A stretch of 64,000 nucleotides of DNA from Candidula unifasciata (GCA_905116865.2 CAJHNH020002522.1:40796-104795), one strand, 5' to 3'; shown: positions 35,721-48,024, counted from the stretch's first letter. The notes: generated by a model from the sequence alone, not told the origin. Made by a program: numbers and translations.

Positions 35721-36766
35721 TTGTGATAACATAAAATAACAATTCACTGTTCTGAGATGTTTCCTATCGAGGGTCAGTCACCTGAGAACAACGTATCTTG
35801 ACATCTATACGGAACATGTACATTCACAATGGCAACACTAACCCATGAGGCTAGCGATGGTATTAAGACATTTCACAAGTACGCCACTACTATCTGACAA
35901 TTTCTACTCATAGGGTAGGGACTAATAATATATTATTGTGAGTGGACAACCATTCTGCCCGGAACCCACTGAACTCAACCCCACTTCCGTGCGAGTTGTA
36001 CGCCATTTAATACATAACAATGATCATCATAGACATGACCCATCTATGGTTATACCTAAGTCTCCCGACTCCCCGACATCCCGTCGTATAATGTGTCTAA
36101 ATACCCTGCAATGCCTACCGATGACACATATCATACCTCTTGACTACTAATGCAGCATAAATATAAACACAAGTATGGCTTATGAGACACATTTGCAACA
36201 ATCATGCAATGTCACCTGTTAGTACAACTTTCCCTAATGCACAAGGTTTCTGTATCCTTCAGATATCCTCAGTAATTATTCATCTGGAAACAACAATTTT
36301 TTCTCATTATCTTTAAATTTAACCTTGGATTTATAATTTTTCTAAACAAACAAAACAAACTGATGCTCCTTGTTACTGACTGAAGTTTTGCATACCTCCA
36401 CAACGAATCAATCCGACTGGGTCACAAGCTCAATGCCTGGAATTTTATTTGAATTTATTGAATTATAATATATGGAGTAAAATCTTCAATGGCAACTTCT
36501 GTATCATCTGTAACATTTATTGATCTATCTTCACAATATAATTTACAGCACTTCGTGAACTGTAGATTTTACTCTTTAGGTATCTTGATTGTCTGTCTTT
36601 AGACATGGAGATTGTGTTTTTATATCGTTTTTGCGTCCAAAGTTTTAACATCTGCAGCATTGAATATGTTCCTGTTGTGACTTTGTCCATAGTAGGATAC
36701 ACTTGTCAACAGGTTGCTGGACTTGTCACAGACGACTCAATAGGTCAGCCAAATTGTTATTAAACC

Positions 36767-36770
<4 letters not shown>
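35721..36770. other. no gene recognised
   Basis: AT-rich unique DNA. The first part may include LINE 3' UTR. Confidence 0.55.
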
Positions 36771-36839
<69 letters not shown>

Positions 36840-36842
36840 TTA
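36771..36842. repeat. (TA)n microsatellite
   Basis: About 32 TA units ending in TTTATTTATTTA. Confidence 0.97.
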
Positions 36843-37075
36843 TTTAAAGGTATACTTCTGCAGAAGTAGTGCCCAGCGGGAAATCCTGTTGATGTTAAGT
36901 ACTCCTGTTTTTATAACCAAATGTAGAAGACGATTGACACATTATCTTGCTCCGATAAAGCGTACCTCTCCTCTACTGGGGCAATATTCTGGTTGCATAA
37001 TATTGCCTACTATTCTGCTGGCGTTGCATCTGAGGATGAAGGCAATAAAATTTAGGCAAATTTTAAAACTGGGAG

Positions 37076-37101
37076 GGTGGGGGGGGGGGGGTGGGGGGGG
37101 G
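37076..37101. repeat. G homopolymer
   Basis: G-run of about 24 bases interrupted by single T residues. Confidence 0.9.
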
Positions 37102-37296
37102 ACAGTGTATCCTGGTGAAGTCCTGGTCCAGTTCTGTATTCCATTCCATTAAGTTGGAAGATCATTTCTTAAGAAGTTTAGTAAGGGCAGCCGTTTAAAA
37201 TGTTGTCTCCGTAGGAAATGCCGAACATTTTTTTTCTGAAACATCGCATTTCTAATGCTTGTATCTTTCTTTCAAGTTCAGCTGTTGAGGTATACG

Positions 37297-37772
37297 GTAT
37301 ATATTGTGTACAGTACCAAGGATTATGCTGCTGTGTACAGTACCAAGGATTATGCTGCTGTGTACAGTATCCAGGATTATCCTGCCGTGTACAGTACCAA
37401 TGATTATCCTGCTGTGTACAGTACCAAGGATTATCCTGCTGTGAACAGTACCAAGGATTATCCTGCTGTGTACAGTACCAAGGATTATCCTGCTGTGAAC
37501 AGTGCCAAGGATTATCCTGCTGTGTACAGTACCAAGGATTATGCTGCTGTGTACAGTACCAAGGATTATCCTGCTGTGTACAGTACCAAGGATTATCCTG
37601 CTGTGTACAGTACCAATGATTATCCTGCTGTGTACAGTACCAAGGATTATCCTGCTGTGTACAGTACCAAGGATTATCCTGCTGTGTACAGTACCAAGGA
37701 TTATCCTGCTGTGGACACTACCAAGAATTATCCTGCTGTGTACAGTACCAAGGATTATCCTGCTGTGCCCCT
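37297..37772. repeat. 27-bp minisatellite array (monomeric form)
   Basis: About 17 units of TATCCTGCTGTGTACAGTAC plus CAAGGAT. The first units carry GATTATGCTGC variants. Nine-codon period gives an open 188-codon frame (YSTKDYPAV repeats) without a known family. The monomer is shared with the 43.4-44.3 kb array. Confidence 0.95.
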
Positions 37773-37924
37773 GAACACAAAGTCCTCTGTATTGATAATC
37801 ACATCACTTAGGCGAGAATAGTCATGAATCATTTGTTGAACTGCTGATTCTGCAGCGTAAGCTGGCCAGTCCCAGCACTTATGACCCACAGTGACAAAAA
37901 CCTTATATAAGTGACCCTTACATC

Positions 37925-40640
37925 AACCCAGGACTTCATGCTAGAGGTGCTTCTTGTCTGCAGCTACTCTGAGATGTGACCTTGTTTGCACAAATTTGAG
38001 CCTATCTAGAGTAGTAGTAAGTAGTGTAAGTATGTATCGCATACAAACTACCCGGGTATCTCTTGTACATCGCACAATAACCCGCATGGCTTCATTCTGT
38101 ACGCGTTCAAGTTTCATCAGCTGACTGCTTGATATGGTAAGCATTCAAAGTCCATAATCTGTTTCCGACAGGATGACATGCTGGAACATGGGGAACAGCA
38201 TTCTTTGTTTCGTGTCCATTGCTGCCATAATTTTGAGAGCACTGAGTCGTTTTTTGGCATTTCACCGCAACTGCCTCCATGTGATCTCTTAACGACAGGC
38301 TTTTATCGAAAGTGATACACAGGTACCTCAGTTTGCTTTCTTTTTTAACGTTACTGTTATCAATTGTAAGGCTTGGAACATTAGCTCTTACAATTCTAAT
38401 GTCCTGAGAGCACTACAAAACAGTCGCCTTTTCTGAGTATATAACAGCACCTACTTCAGCACACCAGTCAGTCTACAGTTGGCTGTCTTAGGCTATCCCT
38501 TGCCTATGACTCCCCTGCCTATATGCAAGAACATCATCATCAAATGTCAGTATCCTCCTAACACCTGGTGCTTCAAGTTCTGCATTCTTGCGTGTATACA
38601 CAATAAAGAGCACTGGTGACATTGCAGAACCCTGGGGTAGTCCCGGGGCTCTTCGTTTACAACAACAAAAAACATTTCAAGTTTAACAGGAATAATCTTC
38701 TCAAGTTCCTTGCCAAAAGTATTTAGTTGGGTGACATGCCTGAGGCAGCTGAGTCTGGAATAATATTTGCCTGGTTTTGAAAGAGGGATTTGGTGACTGT
38801 GTACCCAATCCTGGGGTACTGACGCTGTTCTGATACTCTGGTTGAAATGAAAAGCCATCTCCTTTAAGTCTTCATCACTCATACTCTTCATATGAGCAGA
38901 CCTGACTTCCTCTGGCCCAGGCGCAGCGTCTCTTGTTTTTTAAATATACATATTTTATATCCTCCACCCTAATGATATCTTGAAAATAGTTATCATTTAT
39001 AGTATTGGACAGATTACCTCTATGGGCATTTCTAAGCTGCCTATCATTTTGATCAGTTTGGAATATAAATCTCTTCTAAAAAGCTTACCCCTTCTCCTTG
39101 TTGTCAATGGCTTATGTTATATAATGCCTGTTCTGACAGGCCGTTCCTTCCTTTGCATCTGTCTGTGAAGTCTCCAAAACCTACCCAATAATTTATCCTC
39201 TCCAATTTTGCTCATAAAATGTTCGCATTTATCTTTTTTTTTTTTTTTTTTAACCTGCTGTACACCGCATTTTCTAGCTGCCTAAATCCTCAAATAATCT
39301 GTAAGGTGTGCCTTTCGCACTTTCTGTAATTGCTTAACAGCTGCTCGCTTTGCTCTCCATGCCTGCATACATTATGTCGAAGGCGCACAAGAACGTTACT
39401 GGCCCTGTCATACTTAAAAGTCTTGTGCGTTCTCACCACCCTGAACTTGCTAGCATTAGAAATCAAGATTGAGCATGGCAAATGATCACTCCTACGATCG
39501 CCTAGGACACTCCAGTTTGTGTCCAGCACTGCTGAATGGGTAACACCAGCTAAATCAATGACCGTGTCTGCATCACCAGGTCTTATTGGTGTTCTAATTG
39601 GCCCACCGTCGTTTATACAGACTAGCCTCTGCTAAAACATTTCCTTGTCTGTTTCCCCCCGGTACTGTCCCATGCTCTGTTCTGCGCAATGAAATCACTA
39701 AAAATAATAAGCCTAATACCCGAGATTACCTTCAACTTTTTGAGCCAGTACCACTGTTCTTTTCGACAAGTGAGTCAACAGCAGCGTAAACATTCACTAA
39801 ATTCCAGCTTGTTCCCCCCCCCCCCCCCCCCATTCTCTATCTGTATACCCTGAACCTCTAGTGCACAATGACCCCACTGGCCCAGGTCAAGAACCACATG
39901 CTTCACCAAATTCTTCAGCAGCAGACATTGTCCTTGTCTTCCCTGTCTATTAGGATTTATATAACTATTGTATGCATAAATATGCATTGTATTCACAGCT
40001 ATCTGTGTTTAATTCTTGCAGCAAGATCATATCAAAGTCACAAATTAGTCTCTCCAGTAAAGGTGCTCTTTGCTTGGTGCTACGACAATTCCAGTAACCC
40101 ACTCCAGTAAAGGTCCTCTCTGCTTGGCACTACGACAATTCCAGCAACCCACTCCAGTAAAGGTGCTCTCTGCTTGGCACTACGATAATTCCAGTAACCC
40201 ACTCCAGTAAAGGTCCTCTCTGCTTGGTGCTACGACAATTCCAGTAACCCACTCCAGTAAAGGTCCTCTCTGCTTGGTGCTACGACAATTCCAGTAACCC
40301 ACTCCAGTACAGGTGCTCTCTGCTTGGTACTACAACAATTCCAGTAACCCACTCCAGTAAAGGTCCTCTCTGCTTGGTGCTACGACAATTCCAGTAACCC
40401 ACTCCAGTACGCGTTAAACCGCTTCGTTTTTCGCCCGACTCTCAGGGCTCCCGTTCTCCTAGATCTGTGCATCCTTCTCTCTCCATTTCCTCGTCTTCTC
40501 CTCTTCCGACTTTTTTCGTTGCACCCTGAAGATGGCACCAAGCACAGAGCACGCTCTCCGTAGCTCCGGCGATGACTTATCTTTATTATTGAGTACATAT
40601 CCATAGACAATATACTTTCAATGCAGGAAGTACACGGTCA
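37925..40640 (-). pseudogene. minus-strand RNase H-type LINE, 3'-truncated and decayed
   Basis: Read right to left, a basic N-terminus with the shared CGCCGGAGCTACGG DNA motif (about 40567-40554) leads into the APE start (YWNCRSTKQRGPLLE, amplified in a minisatellite), MILLQELNTD near 40020, then VLGDRRSDHLPCSILI near 39500 (endonuclease end). The RT start is AFHFNQSIRTASVPQDWVHS near 38840 with PLSKPGKYYSRL, and the thumb LERVQNEAMRVIVRCTRDTR is near 38110. RNase H and the tail are missing, as the copy ends near 37925. The copy has stops and frame changes throughout and a C homopolymer at 39816-39832. Confidence 0.82.
40048..40412. repeat. 50-bp minisatellite inside the LINE endonuclease region
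   Basis: About seven units of 50 bp that include AATTCCAGTAACCCACTCCA and GTAAAGGTCCTCTCTGCTTG. On the minus strand each unit encodes the LINE segment around WNCRSTKQRGPLLE. Since 50 is not a multiple of three, the reading frame changes at each copy. Confidence 0.92.
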
Positions 40641-41635
40641 GCATAGTATCGCATACTAGGGTAGATACAATGAATGTCCTGACGGAGTTCATGCGCCTGG
40701 CGCCGCTTCACCCGCTAACCACGTTAACGAATGTATTACCCACAGTCATTCAGCCAGTAGGAACGTAGATCCACCGTAGGCTTATGCCCCCCCCCCCCTA
40801 AGTTTGTCTCCTCTAGATCCGTTGCGTTTTGTGTCTCTTAGGCCATACACAACGGTCTTGACTGCAAAAGGGTTTTCTTATTAAGGTGCCCACGACCTAG
40901 GAGTGCTTTTTCGCCCTATAGATACACGTACTCATGAGACTAGACTAAGCTATCAATGTAAAACAGCTAGTGTGCACCACTGCGCGAAAGAGTAGACATC
41001 TACAGCCATGGATCTCTCTTTTTGATCTTTGTGTATTCAGGTGCACAATAATAAGGATTTAATTTTGTGTTGGTAAAGTTAGGCTGAACTTCCAACTGCC
41101 ATTAATGGAATCATTCTGATACTGGATACAACACATAATCATCATCATCTGGCATAACAATCGCTGATCAAAATCTACTGCAAATGTTTATTAACTTGTG
41201 CCTATGCAGAACATACAAATTAAAATGATACGACATAATCACTAACGTAAAGCTTCCAGTTAACATGAGGTGAGGAGCATACTGATGCTGGATATGACAA
41301 ACAGAGAGAGGAGAATGAAAGAGAGAGAGAAGAAGCAAAAGAGAGGGAACCAAAAAGGGAGGGGACAGAAACACAATATAAAAGAGATGCTGAGGGATCT
41401 AAAAATCCTTGTCACAAAACACCCATCTACACTAGACTGCATGTTACTTTGTAACCCTTTTGTGATACCTAACTATACATTTACTATATGGCTGAACTAG
41501 GTTTCTGGACTTGCACCGGTCTGATTCTCATTCCTGAGATGTTAATCCTGCAGAATGCAAATCAGGAGGGGTAAATCTTGAAAACGAAAACTCTAAAAAC
41601 ACAAAAAGGAAATAACTGTGATCAATAATATTGGG
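40641..41635. other. no gene recognised
   Basis: Contains a C-rich run near 40788 and an A/G-rich stretch at 41300-41390. No domain or splice structure was recognised. Confidence 0.55.
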
Positions 41636-41644
41636 GCGCAGACA

Positions 41645-42022
41645 CGGAAGTATCTGCATGTGACGTCTGTTAACGGAAGTATCTGCATGTGACGTCTGTT
41701 AACGGAAGTATCTGCATGTGACGTCTGTTAACGGAAGTATCTGCATGTGACGTCTGTTAACGGAAGTATCTGCATGTGACGTCTGTTAACGGAAATATCT
41801 GCATGTGACGTCTGTTAACGGAAGTATCTGCATGTGACGTCTGTTAACGGAAGTATCTGCATGTGACGTCTGTTAACGGAAGTATCTGCATGTGACGTCT
41901 GTTAACGGAAGTATCTGCATGTGACGTCTGTTAACGGAAGTATCTGCATGTGACGTCTGTTAACGGAAGTATCTGCATGTGACGTCTGTTAACGGAAGTA
42001 TCTGCATGTGACGTCTGTTAAC
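41645..42022. repeat. 29-bp near-perfect minisatellite
   Basis: Thirteen units of GGAAGTATCTGCATGTGACG plus TCTGTTAAC, with only one substitution visible (GGAAATATC at about 41791). Each unit has TGACGTC and the palindrome GTTAAC. Confidence 0.97.
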
Positions 42023-42104
42023 AGAACATACCCTCATGAATTACCTTAGGATGTCTGCTCCAACCATGGACAAAGAACAAGCCAGAAAGGCACCAAGAGT
42101 TACA

Positions 42105-43345
42105 AGCAATATTGTACTGTCAGTCTGTTCTGTATCTCCAGTTTCTGAATGAGGAAGAGCTTCTCCTGGCCGATCCATGCAGATTTAAAACAGGCCAGCA
42201 TCAGGGTGAAGGCAACCATTTTGGTTAGGACAACGATTCCACAGAATGTGACCATAATTCTGGTATCACTCATATTAGTTAGGACAACGATTCCACAGAA
42301 TGTGACCATAATGCTGGTATCACTCATATTAGTCAGGACAACGATTACACAGAATGTGACCATAATGCTGGTATCACTCATATTAGTCAGGACAACGATT
42401 ACACAGAATGTGACCATAAGTCTGGTATCACTCATATTAGTTAGGGCAACGATTCCACAGAATGTGACCATAATGCTGGTATCACTCATATTAGTCAGGA
42501 CAATGATTACACAGAATGTGACCATAAGTCTGGTATCACTCATATTAGTTAGGACAACGATTCCACAGAATGTGACCATAATGCTGGTATCACTCATATT
42601 AGTCAGGACAACGATTACACAGAATGTGACCATAATGCTGGTATCACTAGTGTTGTAGAGCCTCTCTTGGTTCTGGAAGTATATGTACCAAATGTCGGGA
42701 TCGATCAGGTATGATACCTAGGTCAGCCCACCCAGAAATACAAACGGTAACAAGGACAAAATGCTGTTTATGAAGCCTCCGTAACCCGAGGCGAGGCATC
42801 TATGACCTACAGAGAATAGGTTCCTTAGGTCCATCTGGTCGATCTGGCCACGGCGTTGTTAAATGCGGTCATCCCCACACTGCCGACATTTTCCCCCACT
42901 GATGTCACCACGGGAGCCGTAAACAGCTGCTGGAGGTGTGGTCGTTGCAGCCATCCAACCCAGACAAACTACAGCCCATCTCACTCTGATCCTGCCATTA
43001 TTGACTGACAGAAGTAGTCAGTCAAAATGCCGACGGTATAAGATTTGGGCGGCTCCAGTGCCTGATGTAATAGTATTGGAACCAGAGGGATGTGAGCAAT
43101 TTCTGATTCGTATTGTTTTCGTTGACTAAGGTGTCTGGCCACCGATTGTGGGTCGAGAGAACTGGTAAGCAGGAAGCACACGTAGACAACCAAACTGATA
43201 ACACCATTGAAGTAAAATGCGATGATCCTCAAAGGGTTCGCAAGGAAGAACTGGATATCATTGGCCAGGTACCAGGTATGACCCATACACATTGTCTCAG
43301 CACTTAGAAAATTGACGACGTACAGGAGTCTTTGTTGCCTTAGTG
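42105..43345 (-). pseudogene. NRF-6-like multi-pass O-acyltransferase relic
   Basis: The minus strand reads the C-terminal half of a nose resistant to fluoxetine (NRF-6/NDG-4)-type membrane acyltransferase: QQRLLYVVNFLSAETMCMGH, then TWYLANDIQFF, a hydrophobic helix, YYYIRHWSRP then KSYTVGILTDYF in the next frame, WAVVCLGWM, AAVYGSRGDISGG, VGMTAFNNAVARS, LASGYGGFINSILSL, YLIDPDIWYIYFQNQE, the amplified repeat, and VAFTLMLACFKSAWIGQEKL before the stop. These match, in order, the family's CMGWTWYLANDMQF, YGxxGDISGG, GYGGFVN and final helix motifs. At least three frame changes and an in-frame TAG near 42722 break it, and no introns intervene, so it is a pseudogene (possibly processed). The N-terminal half is absent. 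Confidence 0.8.
42227..42652 (-). repeat. 54-bp (18-codon) in-frame amplification within the acyltransferase relic
   Basis: Eight tandem 54-bp copies, minus-strand frame SIMVTFCGIVVLTNMSDT. Sub-variants V/G after Cys and SI/RL/RI at the join distinguish units. The frame stays open across all copies into the relic's last helix and stop. The hydrophobic part equals the start of the family's penultimate transmembrane helix. Confidence 0.9.
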
Positions 43346-43447
43346 CCGTAGGGACCAGTAGGTTCACGACGTGTCAGCCCAGCGAAGGGCTAGTTACCAT
43401 AATTAGTGGGTGGATAGCAGTAGTCGCACGGAACGGATGGTTTCTCA

Positions 43448-44338
43448 ATTATCCTGTTGTGTACAGTATCTAAGAGTACTCTTACGAGTACACTATCTAA
43501 GACTATCCTGCTGTGTACAGTATCTAAGAGTACTCTTATGAGTACACTATCTTAGACTATCCTGCTGTGTACAGTATCTAAGAGTACTCTTACGAGTACA
43601 CTATCTAAGACTATCCTGCTGTGTACAGTATCTAAGAGTACTCTTATGAGTACACTATCTAAGACTATACTGCTGTGTACAGTATCTAAGAGTACTCTTA
43701 CGAGTACACTATCTAAGACTATCCTGCTGTGTACAGTATCTAAGAGTACTCTTATGAGTACACTATCTTAGACTATCCTGCTGTGTACAGTATCTAAGAG
43801 TACTCTTATGAGTACACTATCTAAGACTATCCTGCTGTGTACAGTATCTAAGAGTACTCTTACGAGTACACTATCTAAGACTATCCTGCTGTGTACAGTA
43901 TCTAAGAGTACTCTTACGAGTACACTATCTAAGACTATCCTGCTGTGTACAGTATCTGAGAGTACTCTTACGAGTACACTATCTAAGACTATCCTGCTGT
44001 GTACAGTATCTAAGAGTACTCTTACGAGTACACTATCTAAGACTATCCTGCTGTGTACAGTATCTAAGAGTACTCTTACGAGTACACTATCTAAGACTAT
44101 CCTGTTGTGTACAGTATCTGAGAGTACTCTTACGAGTACACTATCTAAGACTATCCTGCTGTGTACAGTATCTGAGAGTACTCTTACGAGTACACTATCT
44201 CAGACTATCCTGCTGTGTACAGTATCTGAGAGTACTCTTACGAGTACACTATCTAAGACTATCCTGCTGTGTACAGTACCTGAGAGTACTCTTATGAGTA
44301 CACTATCTAAGACTATCCTGTTGTGTACAGTACCGAGG
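43448..44338. repeat. 54-bp (2x27) higher-order minisatellite
   Basis: About 16 dimers, each made of TATCCTGCTGTGTACAGTAT plus CTAAGAG and TACTCTTACGAGTACACTAT plus CTAAGAC. The two 27-bp halves are diverged from each other but each is highly conserved among dimers. The first half is the 37.3-kb monomer. The second half contains the palindrome-like AGTACTCTTACGAGTAC. Confidence 0.95.
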
Positions 44339-44880
44339 GTTTTCCTATTTGTGTGTCATAACTAAGAGTGTCCTGATGTGTACACTAGATAGGAGTATCC
44401 AGTTTTCTACAATAGCTAGAATGATACTGTTGTGTATCACACCTAGGAATATCCTGCTATTTACCAAGCCCAAGATTATCCAGTTTTCCACAGCGTCTAG
44501 GATTACCCAGTTTTTTCAACAGCATCTTTGATTTTCTAGTGTTCGACAACAATAGTGAAGACCGTGATGCGGTCGACAATAGATAAAAGGATGAAAGCTA
44601 TAGGCAACAAGGAACTCAGTGCTAGCTGCTGAAGTTGAGGACCAGGTGGTTGTGAACAGCTCTGAGTACCGTAATGTCAATTCTAATTCACTTCAATAGT
44701 TATTCATTTTTTTTAAACATTGTCAAAACTATAGGCACCTGGATTTTTTGAGCAAAAAACTGCAAAATACACAAAAGACAAACCATCATTTTTAAAACTA
44801 TTATGTATTAAACGACATTAACCAGGTAGATCACTGAACCCTGAACATATTAGTTGATTTCATGAATAAAAAACACACAC
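44339..44880. other. no gene recognised
   Basis: The first 180 bp are degenerate 27-bp units fading out of the preceding array; the rest is AT-rich with no recognised feature. Confidence 0.6.
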
Positions 44881-46745
44881 CGCTGGGTTTCAACCACACA
44901 TAGTGCCAAACATCGACCACACATAGTGCTAAACATCTACCACAACCATTATAAAATATCTAACCCAGTCAGTGCCAAACATCAACCACCACCCAGTGCC
45001 AAACATCTTCCACACACCGAACATAACCGCACATAATAACTTCTATCTAATACGCATAGTGCCATATATCTACCACACCTTGTACCAGATATCTACCATA
45101 CCTAGCACTAAACATCAACCAAACCTAGTGTCAAACATCTACCAGAATCAGTACTGAGTTTTCAGCCCACCTAGTGACAAACATCTACCTCGCTCAATGC
45201 CAAACATCCACCACACCTTTTTCTAATTATCAACCACACCTAGCAGCAAACGTTTACCACACCCTGTGACAACATCATCATACTCAGTGCTGAGTTTCTA
45301 AAACACACAACGCCAAACATCTATAACGCCTAGTGCCAAACATCTAACACATCTAGCATCAAATATCTACCAGACCCTGTGCCAAACATCTACCACATCT
45401 AGCCCCAAACATCTACGACATCTAGACACAAATATATTACACAACTAATCGCAAATATCTACCACACCTAGTCTCTAAAATATACCTTCCCTAGTCAAAA
45501 CATCTACCACACCTAGTCTTTAAATTCTACCTTCCCTAGTCCCAAACATCTACCACATGTAATCTCTAAAATCTACCTTCCCTAGTCCCAAACATCTACC
45601 ACGTGTAATCTCTAAAATCTACCTTCCCTATTCCCAAACATCTACCACACGTAACCTCTAAAATCTACCTTCCCTATTCCCAAACATCTACCACACGTAA
45701 CCTCTAAAATCTACCCTAGTCCCAAACATCTACCACACGTAACCTCTAAAATCTACCTTCCCTATTCCCAAACATCTACCACACGTAACCTCTAAAATCT
45801 ACCCTAGTCCTAAACATCTACCACACGTAATCTCTAAAATCTACCTTCCCCAGTCCCAAACATCTGCCACACGTAGTCTCTAAAATCTAACAACCCTAGT
45901 CCCAAACATCTACCACACGTAATCTCTAAAATCTAACAACCCTAGTCCCAAACATCTACCACACGTAATCTCTAAAATCTAACATCCCTAGTCCCAAACA
46001 TCTACCACATGTAATCTCTAAAATCTACCTTCCCTAGTCCCAAACATCTACCACATGTAATCTCTAAAATCTACCTTCCCTAGTCCCAAACATCTACCAC
46101 ACGTAGTCTCTAAAATCTACCTTCCCTAGTCCCAAACATCTACCACATGTAATCTCTAAAATCTAACATCCCTAGTCGCAAACATCTACCACATGTAATC
46201 TATAAAATCTAACATCCCTAGTCCCAAACATCTACGACACCTGATCCTAAATATCAACCACAACTAATCGCATGTACGACAGCAAATCCCAAATATTTAC
46301 CACAAATAGTCCTACATTTGTTATTACGCCTAGTCCCTAAGATCTACATACTCAATGTCAAACATCAACCACACCAAGAGTCAAACATGTACTTAACCTA
46401 GTCCCAAAGATCTACACACTCAGTGTCAAAAATATAGAGCACCTAGTCCAAAATATCTACCATACCAACCTTAGCTCTAAATATCTACCACACCTCGTCC
46501 CAAACATCTTCCCCGACCTGTATCATACATCTACCTCACATGGTATTAAACATCTGCCACACCTCGTCCCAAACATCTTCCTCGACCTGTATCATACATC
46601 TACCTCACATGGTATTAAACATCTACCACACCCAGTTTTACACTCTAGCACACCCACTACCAAACATCTACCACACCCAGTTTCAAACATTTACCTTACG
46701 CAGTATCAATTATCTACAAAACACAGTATCAGACATCAGACATGC
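44880..46745. repeat. 23-bp monomer array with 46-bp dimer core
   Basis: Flanks (44890-45440 and 46240-46740) are diverged 23-bp monomers like CCAAACATCTACCACACCTA plus GTG. The centre (about 45470-46240) is a regular 46-bp dimer: TAGTCCCAAACATCTACCAC+ACG then TAGTCTCTAAAATCTACCTT+CCC, about 16 copies with CCCTATTCC and AACAACC variants. Confidence 0.92.
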
Positions 46746-46854
46746 TAAACATCATTTTATAGGATTGTGACGATCAATAGTTCGAGACTGTGGTGTGATA
46801 CGTCAGGACAAAAAGGCAATCGTGCAAACACAACCTGTTCGAACACAGCCCAAC

Positions 46855-47002
46855 AAATACACTCTTTATTTGACCTGAACGCCACTCCATAAGTTAATGG
46901 TCGACGTTTGGTGCAGGAGAGCCTAGCATATGATACCACAACATCCAGCTTAAGAATGGAGGTGGAGGCGGTCATTGAAGCTTTCGGCTGGCTAGGGAAC
47001 AC

Positions 47003-47053
<51 letters not shown>

Positions 47054-47515
47054 ATCGTGATTGTAACTGACTCAGAAAGCATGCTGAGGAAGATCAGAAC
47101 AGGTATGCTTCGTGCAGAGTGGCATGCTTCGCTGCGGAGGACACGGGTGAGGAGTATTGTCTCGATTTTTTCACCGGGGTACGCCGGGGTGTTGGGAAAT
47201 GAACAGACGGACAGACTGGCTGGCACTGCACAACTTGGTGGAATAGTGATACTTGATAAGGCAGACGTGGTTAGTGCCTTGTTGGAGAGCGTGTACAGTT
47301 CGGAGGAGCAGATGGATCACCACAGTCTGGTGAGATTGATGCAGTTGGGGGGGGGGGGGGGGTGACGAAAGGTTCTGGCAGATACTCGATGCTCAGAGGA
47401 AAGGCAAGACGGACGTTTAATCAGAATGCTACTGGCACTCTTTGCTGGCTGCTGAAGATGGGGACGGAGCGCTTATGGAAATGACCCGAGTGCTGTGATG
47501 ACGGTTCTTGAATCA
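46855..47515 (+). pseudogene. RNase H-type LINE 3' end, copy with internal CA microsatellite
   Basis: The plus strand reads QESLAYDTTTSSLRMEVEAV (Glu region), then (HT)n from a CA microsatellite at 47003-47047, then HIVIVTDSESMLRKIRTGML (Asp intact), IFSPGYAGVLGNEQTDRLAG, KADVVSALLES, a G homopolymer at 47347-47362, LRGKARRTFNQNATGT and the tail LLKMGTERLWK and PECCDDGS. It ends in AATCAAATCAAATCAA, the family's tail repeat. Broken by the homopolymer frameshift and stops. Confidence 0.85.
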
Positions 47516-48022
47516 AATCAAATCAACTGAACTGCTCTCTGTGTTAGTTGAACTGATGTCTGTGTTAGTTGAACTGATGTCTGTGTTAGTTGAACTGATG
47601 TCTGTGTTAGTTGAACGGATGTCTGTGTTAGTTGAACGGATGTCTGTGTTAGTTGAACTGATGTCTGTGTTAGTTGAACTGATGTCTGTGTTAGTTGAAC
47701 GGATGTCTGTGTTAGTTTAACTGATGTATGTGTTAGTTGAACTGAGGTCTGTATTGGTTGAACGGATGTCTGTGTTAGTTGAACTGATGTCAGTGTTAAT
47801 TGAACGGATGTCTGTGTTAGTTGAACTGATGCCTGTGTTAGTTGAACTGATGTCTGTGTTAGTTGAACGGATGTCTGTGTTAGTTGAACGGATGTCTGTG
47901 TTAGCTGAACTGATGTCTGTGTTAGTTGAACTGATGTCTGTGTTAGCTGAACTGATGGCTGTGTTAGTTGAACTGATGTCTGTGTTAGTTGAACGGATGT
48001 CTGTGTTAGTTGAACTGATGTC
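47515..48022. repeat. 21-bp minisatellite array, left block
   Basis: About 24 units of TGATGTCTGTGTTAGTTGAA plus C. Seven-codon period yields VLVELMS (plus) and VQLTQTS (minus) frames, not genes. Confidence 0.95.
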
Positions 48023-48024
48023 TG

